In this document: positions 62,512 through 64,000 of the stretch, piece by piece
Layout: every line of letters begins with the position of its first letter
Numbering within the stretch: position 1 is the first letter of the stretch
Assembly: GCA_028287785.1 (NCBI GenBank)
Contig: JAQBOZ010000018.1
Coordinates: 124,001-188,000 of the forward strand
Length of the DNA stretch: 64,000 nucleotides
Direction: 5' to 3'
DNA from: Chlorobiota bacterium
GTDB taxonomy: Bacteria; Bacteroidota; Ignavibacteria; OLB7
Position numbers and translations under genes: made by a program
Notes under the pieces: generated by a model
What the model was told of the DNA's origin: nothing
What the model saw: only the letters and a program-made list of their open reading frames with translations
The model's database searches: none

Positions 62512-64000
62512 CAGCATGCTGCATTCCATTCTTCAGGATATCCGCTTCGGCGCCCGCATGCTCGTGCGAAAGCCGGGCGTCACCATCGTGGCGGTCCTTG
62601 CGCTGGCGCTCGGCATCGGCGCCAACACGACGATCTTCAGCGCGGTCAACGCCATCCTCTTCCGCCCCCTGCCGGTAAGGAACCAGGAAGGGCTGGTCGT
62701 GATCAGGAAGACCGAGCCGGACGGCACCGACCCTCTCCCCTTCTCTCACCCGGAATATCTCGACTATCGCGACGGAAGCGTGGCCTTCAGCGGCATCGCG
62801 GCCTGGACGGGAGCATCCACCAGCCTGATGGCGGATGGTGAGCCGGAGGTTGTCTCGGCGGAGATCACGTCGGGAAATTATTTCTCCACCCTGGGCATCT
62901 CCCCCGCGATCGGCAGGTTCTTCGGGCCGACGGAGGATCAGGTGCCCGGACGCGATCCCGTGACAGTCATCAGCTATCCCCTCTGGCAGCACCGCTTCGG
63001 CGGCGATCCGGGGATCGTCGGGCGGAGGATTGAGTTGAACGGTGCCCCCTTCACGGTGATCGGCGTCGCGGCCAGGGAGTTCACCGGGCTGACGGTCGGG
63101 GAGGCGCCGGCGCTCTGGGTTCCGATGATGATGTATCACCAGATCGCTCCGGGACAGAACGATATCATCGGGGCGCGGAACGTCAGCGGGCTGATGCTGT
63201 TCGGACGGCTGAAGGATGGGATTTCCCCGGAGCGAGCGATTGCCGAAATGAACGGCATCGCGAGCGGGATCGGAAAGAAGCATCCCGACAACGCCAGAGG
63301 GGAGGGGATCGCGCTGGCCCCGCTGGATGGGCTGAGCAGCCTTTCGCCGGGTGAGCGCGAAAATGTCAGGAGCTTCGTCGCGATCATGATGGCCGTTGCC
63401 GGGCTGGTGCTGATGATCGCCTGCATCAACGTCGCCGGGATGCTCCTGGCCCGCTCCGCCGCGCGTCGCCACGAGATGGCGATACGGCTGGCGATAGGCG
63501 CGGGACGCCGGCGGCTGGTGCGGCAACTCCTCACCGAGACGACCCTTCTCTTCCTTCTCGGCGGCGGCGTCGCGATGCTGATGGCCGTATGGTCCACCGA
63601 TCTTCTCAGGTCGTTCCATCCCCCACCCGAGGTTCCGATAGCGATCGATCCCGCGATCGATCTTCGCGTCCTCGGCTTTACGTTCGCGATATCGCTCATC
63701 ACCGGCCTGCTCTTCGGCCTGACGCCGGCGCTCCGGGGCTCGAAGACCGATCTGGCCGACGCGTTGAAGGAAGCCCCCTCCGGCGACTCCCATCGCTCGC
63801 GACTCCGCGGGATCTTCGTGACCGCCCAGGTGGCTCTCTCCCTCATCCTCCTGATCGGCGCGGGACTCTTTCTCCGGACCCTCCAGCACGCCGCCAGCAT
63901 CGATCCCGGCTTCGATCCCGACCATGTGGAGCTGGCAGTGTTCGACCTTTCCCTCCACGGCTACGACGAGGCCCGCGGCGCGGCGCTCTACGGAACGCTT
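62504..64000 (+). CDS. Second FtsX/MacB-type ABC permease, 3'-truncated by window edge
   Basis: The ATG at 62504 overlaps the stop of the first permease by eight bases, and the frame stays open to the window end (499 codons). The opening residues (SILQDIRFGARMLVRKPGVT) and the helix IVAVLALALGIGANTTIFSA repeat the start of the upstream permease, and AIRLAIGAGRRRLVRQLLTE repeats its first FtsX loop. The two are tandem paralogues of the same duplicated-permease family. The C-terminal FtsX half lies beyond the window. Confidence 0.92.
   Translation, partial: MSDSMLHSILQDIRFGARMLVRKPGVTIVAVLALALGIGANTTIFSAVNAILFRPLPVRNQEGLVVIRKTEPDGTDPLPFSHPEYLDYRDGSVAFSGIAAWTGASTSLMADGEPEVVSAEITSGNYFSTLGISPAIGRFFGPTEDQVPGRDPVTVISYPLWQHRFGGDPGIVGRRIELNGAPFTVIGVAAREFTGLTVGEAPALWVPMMMYHQIAPGQNDIIGARNVSGLMLFGRLKDGISPERAIAEMNGIASGIGKKHPDNARGEGIALAPLDGLSSLSPGERENVRSFVAIMMAVAGLVLMIACINVAGMLLARSAARRHEMAIRLAIGAGRRRLVRQLLTETTLLFLLGGGVAMLMAVWSTDLLRSFHPPPEVPIAIDPAIDLRVLGFTFAISLITGLLFGLTPALRGSKTDLADALKEAPSGDSHRSRLRGIFVTAQVALSLILLIGAGLFLRTLQHAASIDPGFDPDHVELAVFDLSLHGYDEARGAALYGTL

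Overview
The window looks like a GC-rich (about 60% by eye) chromosomal segment of a bacterium in the Bacteroidota/Chlorobiota (FCB) group. Two large secreted proteins (14023-15510 and 32479-35094) end in C-terminal tails of the type IX secretion kind, and many secreted lipoproteins are present. A Chlorobi- or Kapabacteria-like lineage is a guess from this flavour, not a proven placement. No rRNA, CRISPR array, prophage or insertion sequence was seen. REGION 1 (1-10.5 kb): end of a hybrid sensor kinase, rlmB, rnhB, a pterin pair (folE plus a PTPS/QueD-family enzyme), larB-larE for the nickel-pincer cofactor, lgt, a CxxC thioredoxin-fold protein and a MarR regulator. REGION 2 (10.6-18.6 kb): a three-gene ABC importer interrupted by a dispersed repeat, a CHRD-domain protein with a type IX tail, and two tandem lipoproteins of the squalene-cyclase toroid fold. 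REGION 3 (18.6-25.3 kb, minus strand) is the most remarkable part. An RNA-repair island encodes RtcB RNA ligase, a Ro60-like TROVE/vWA protein, the deletion remnant of a DRB0094-type RNA ligase, a conserved protein of unknown function, a ThiF/E1-like enzyme and a 66-residue protein that looks like a ubiquitin-like modifier ending in glycine. Upstream of and within the leader lie four different RNA genes whose tRNA T arm, acceptor stem and D arm are circularly permuted and whose ends pair in a stem with an internal loop. This is the architecture of bacterial Y RNAs of the YrlA kind, the RNA partners of Ro60. Two copies of an attenuator-like RNA element sit between them. The inferred logic is that Y RNAs and Ro60 handle damaged or misfolded RNA, RtcB ligates it, and a ThiF/ubiquitin-like pair may modify a component. 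REGION 4 (25.3-36.3 kb): two paralogous membrane proteins, a further membrane protein, a two-component pair translationally coupled to an L,D-transpeptidase, and a C10-family peptidase with a type IX tail. REGION 5 (36.3-44.3 kb): a flavoprotein next to a split VioB-like pair (N-terminal-like protein and ferritin-like protein), then two overlapping PAP2 phosphatase genes. REGION 6 (44.3-57.4 kb): an NtrC/NtrY-like two-component pair, SUI1, ung, divergent citrate synthase genes flanking a palindrome, a double-length ThyX and a methyltransferase. REGION 7 (57.7-64.0 kb): a MacA-like adaptor, a MacB/LolD-like ATPase and two large FtsX-type permeases, the last one running off the window. Three families of dispersed palindromic repeats (A, B and C below) fill most intergenic gaps and in places break operons or supply stop codons.
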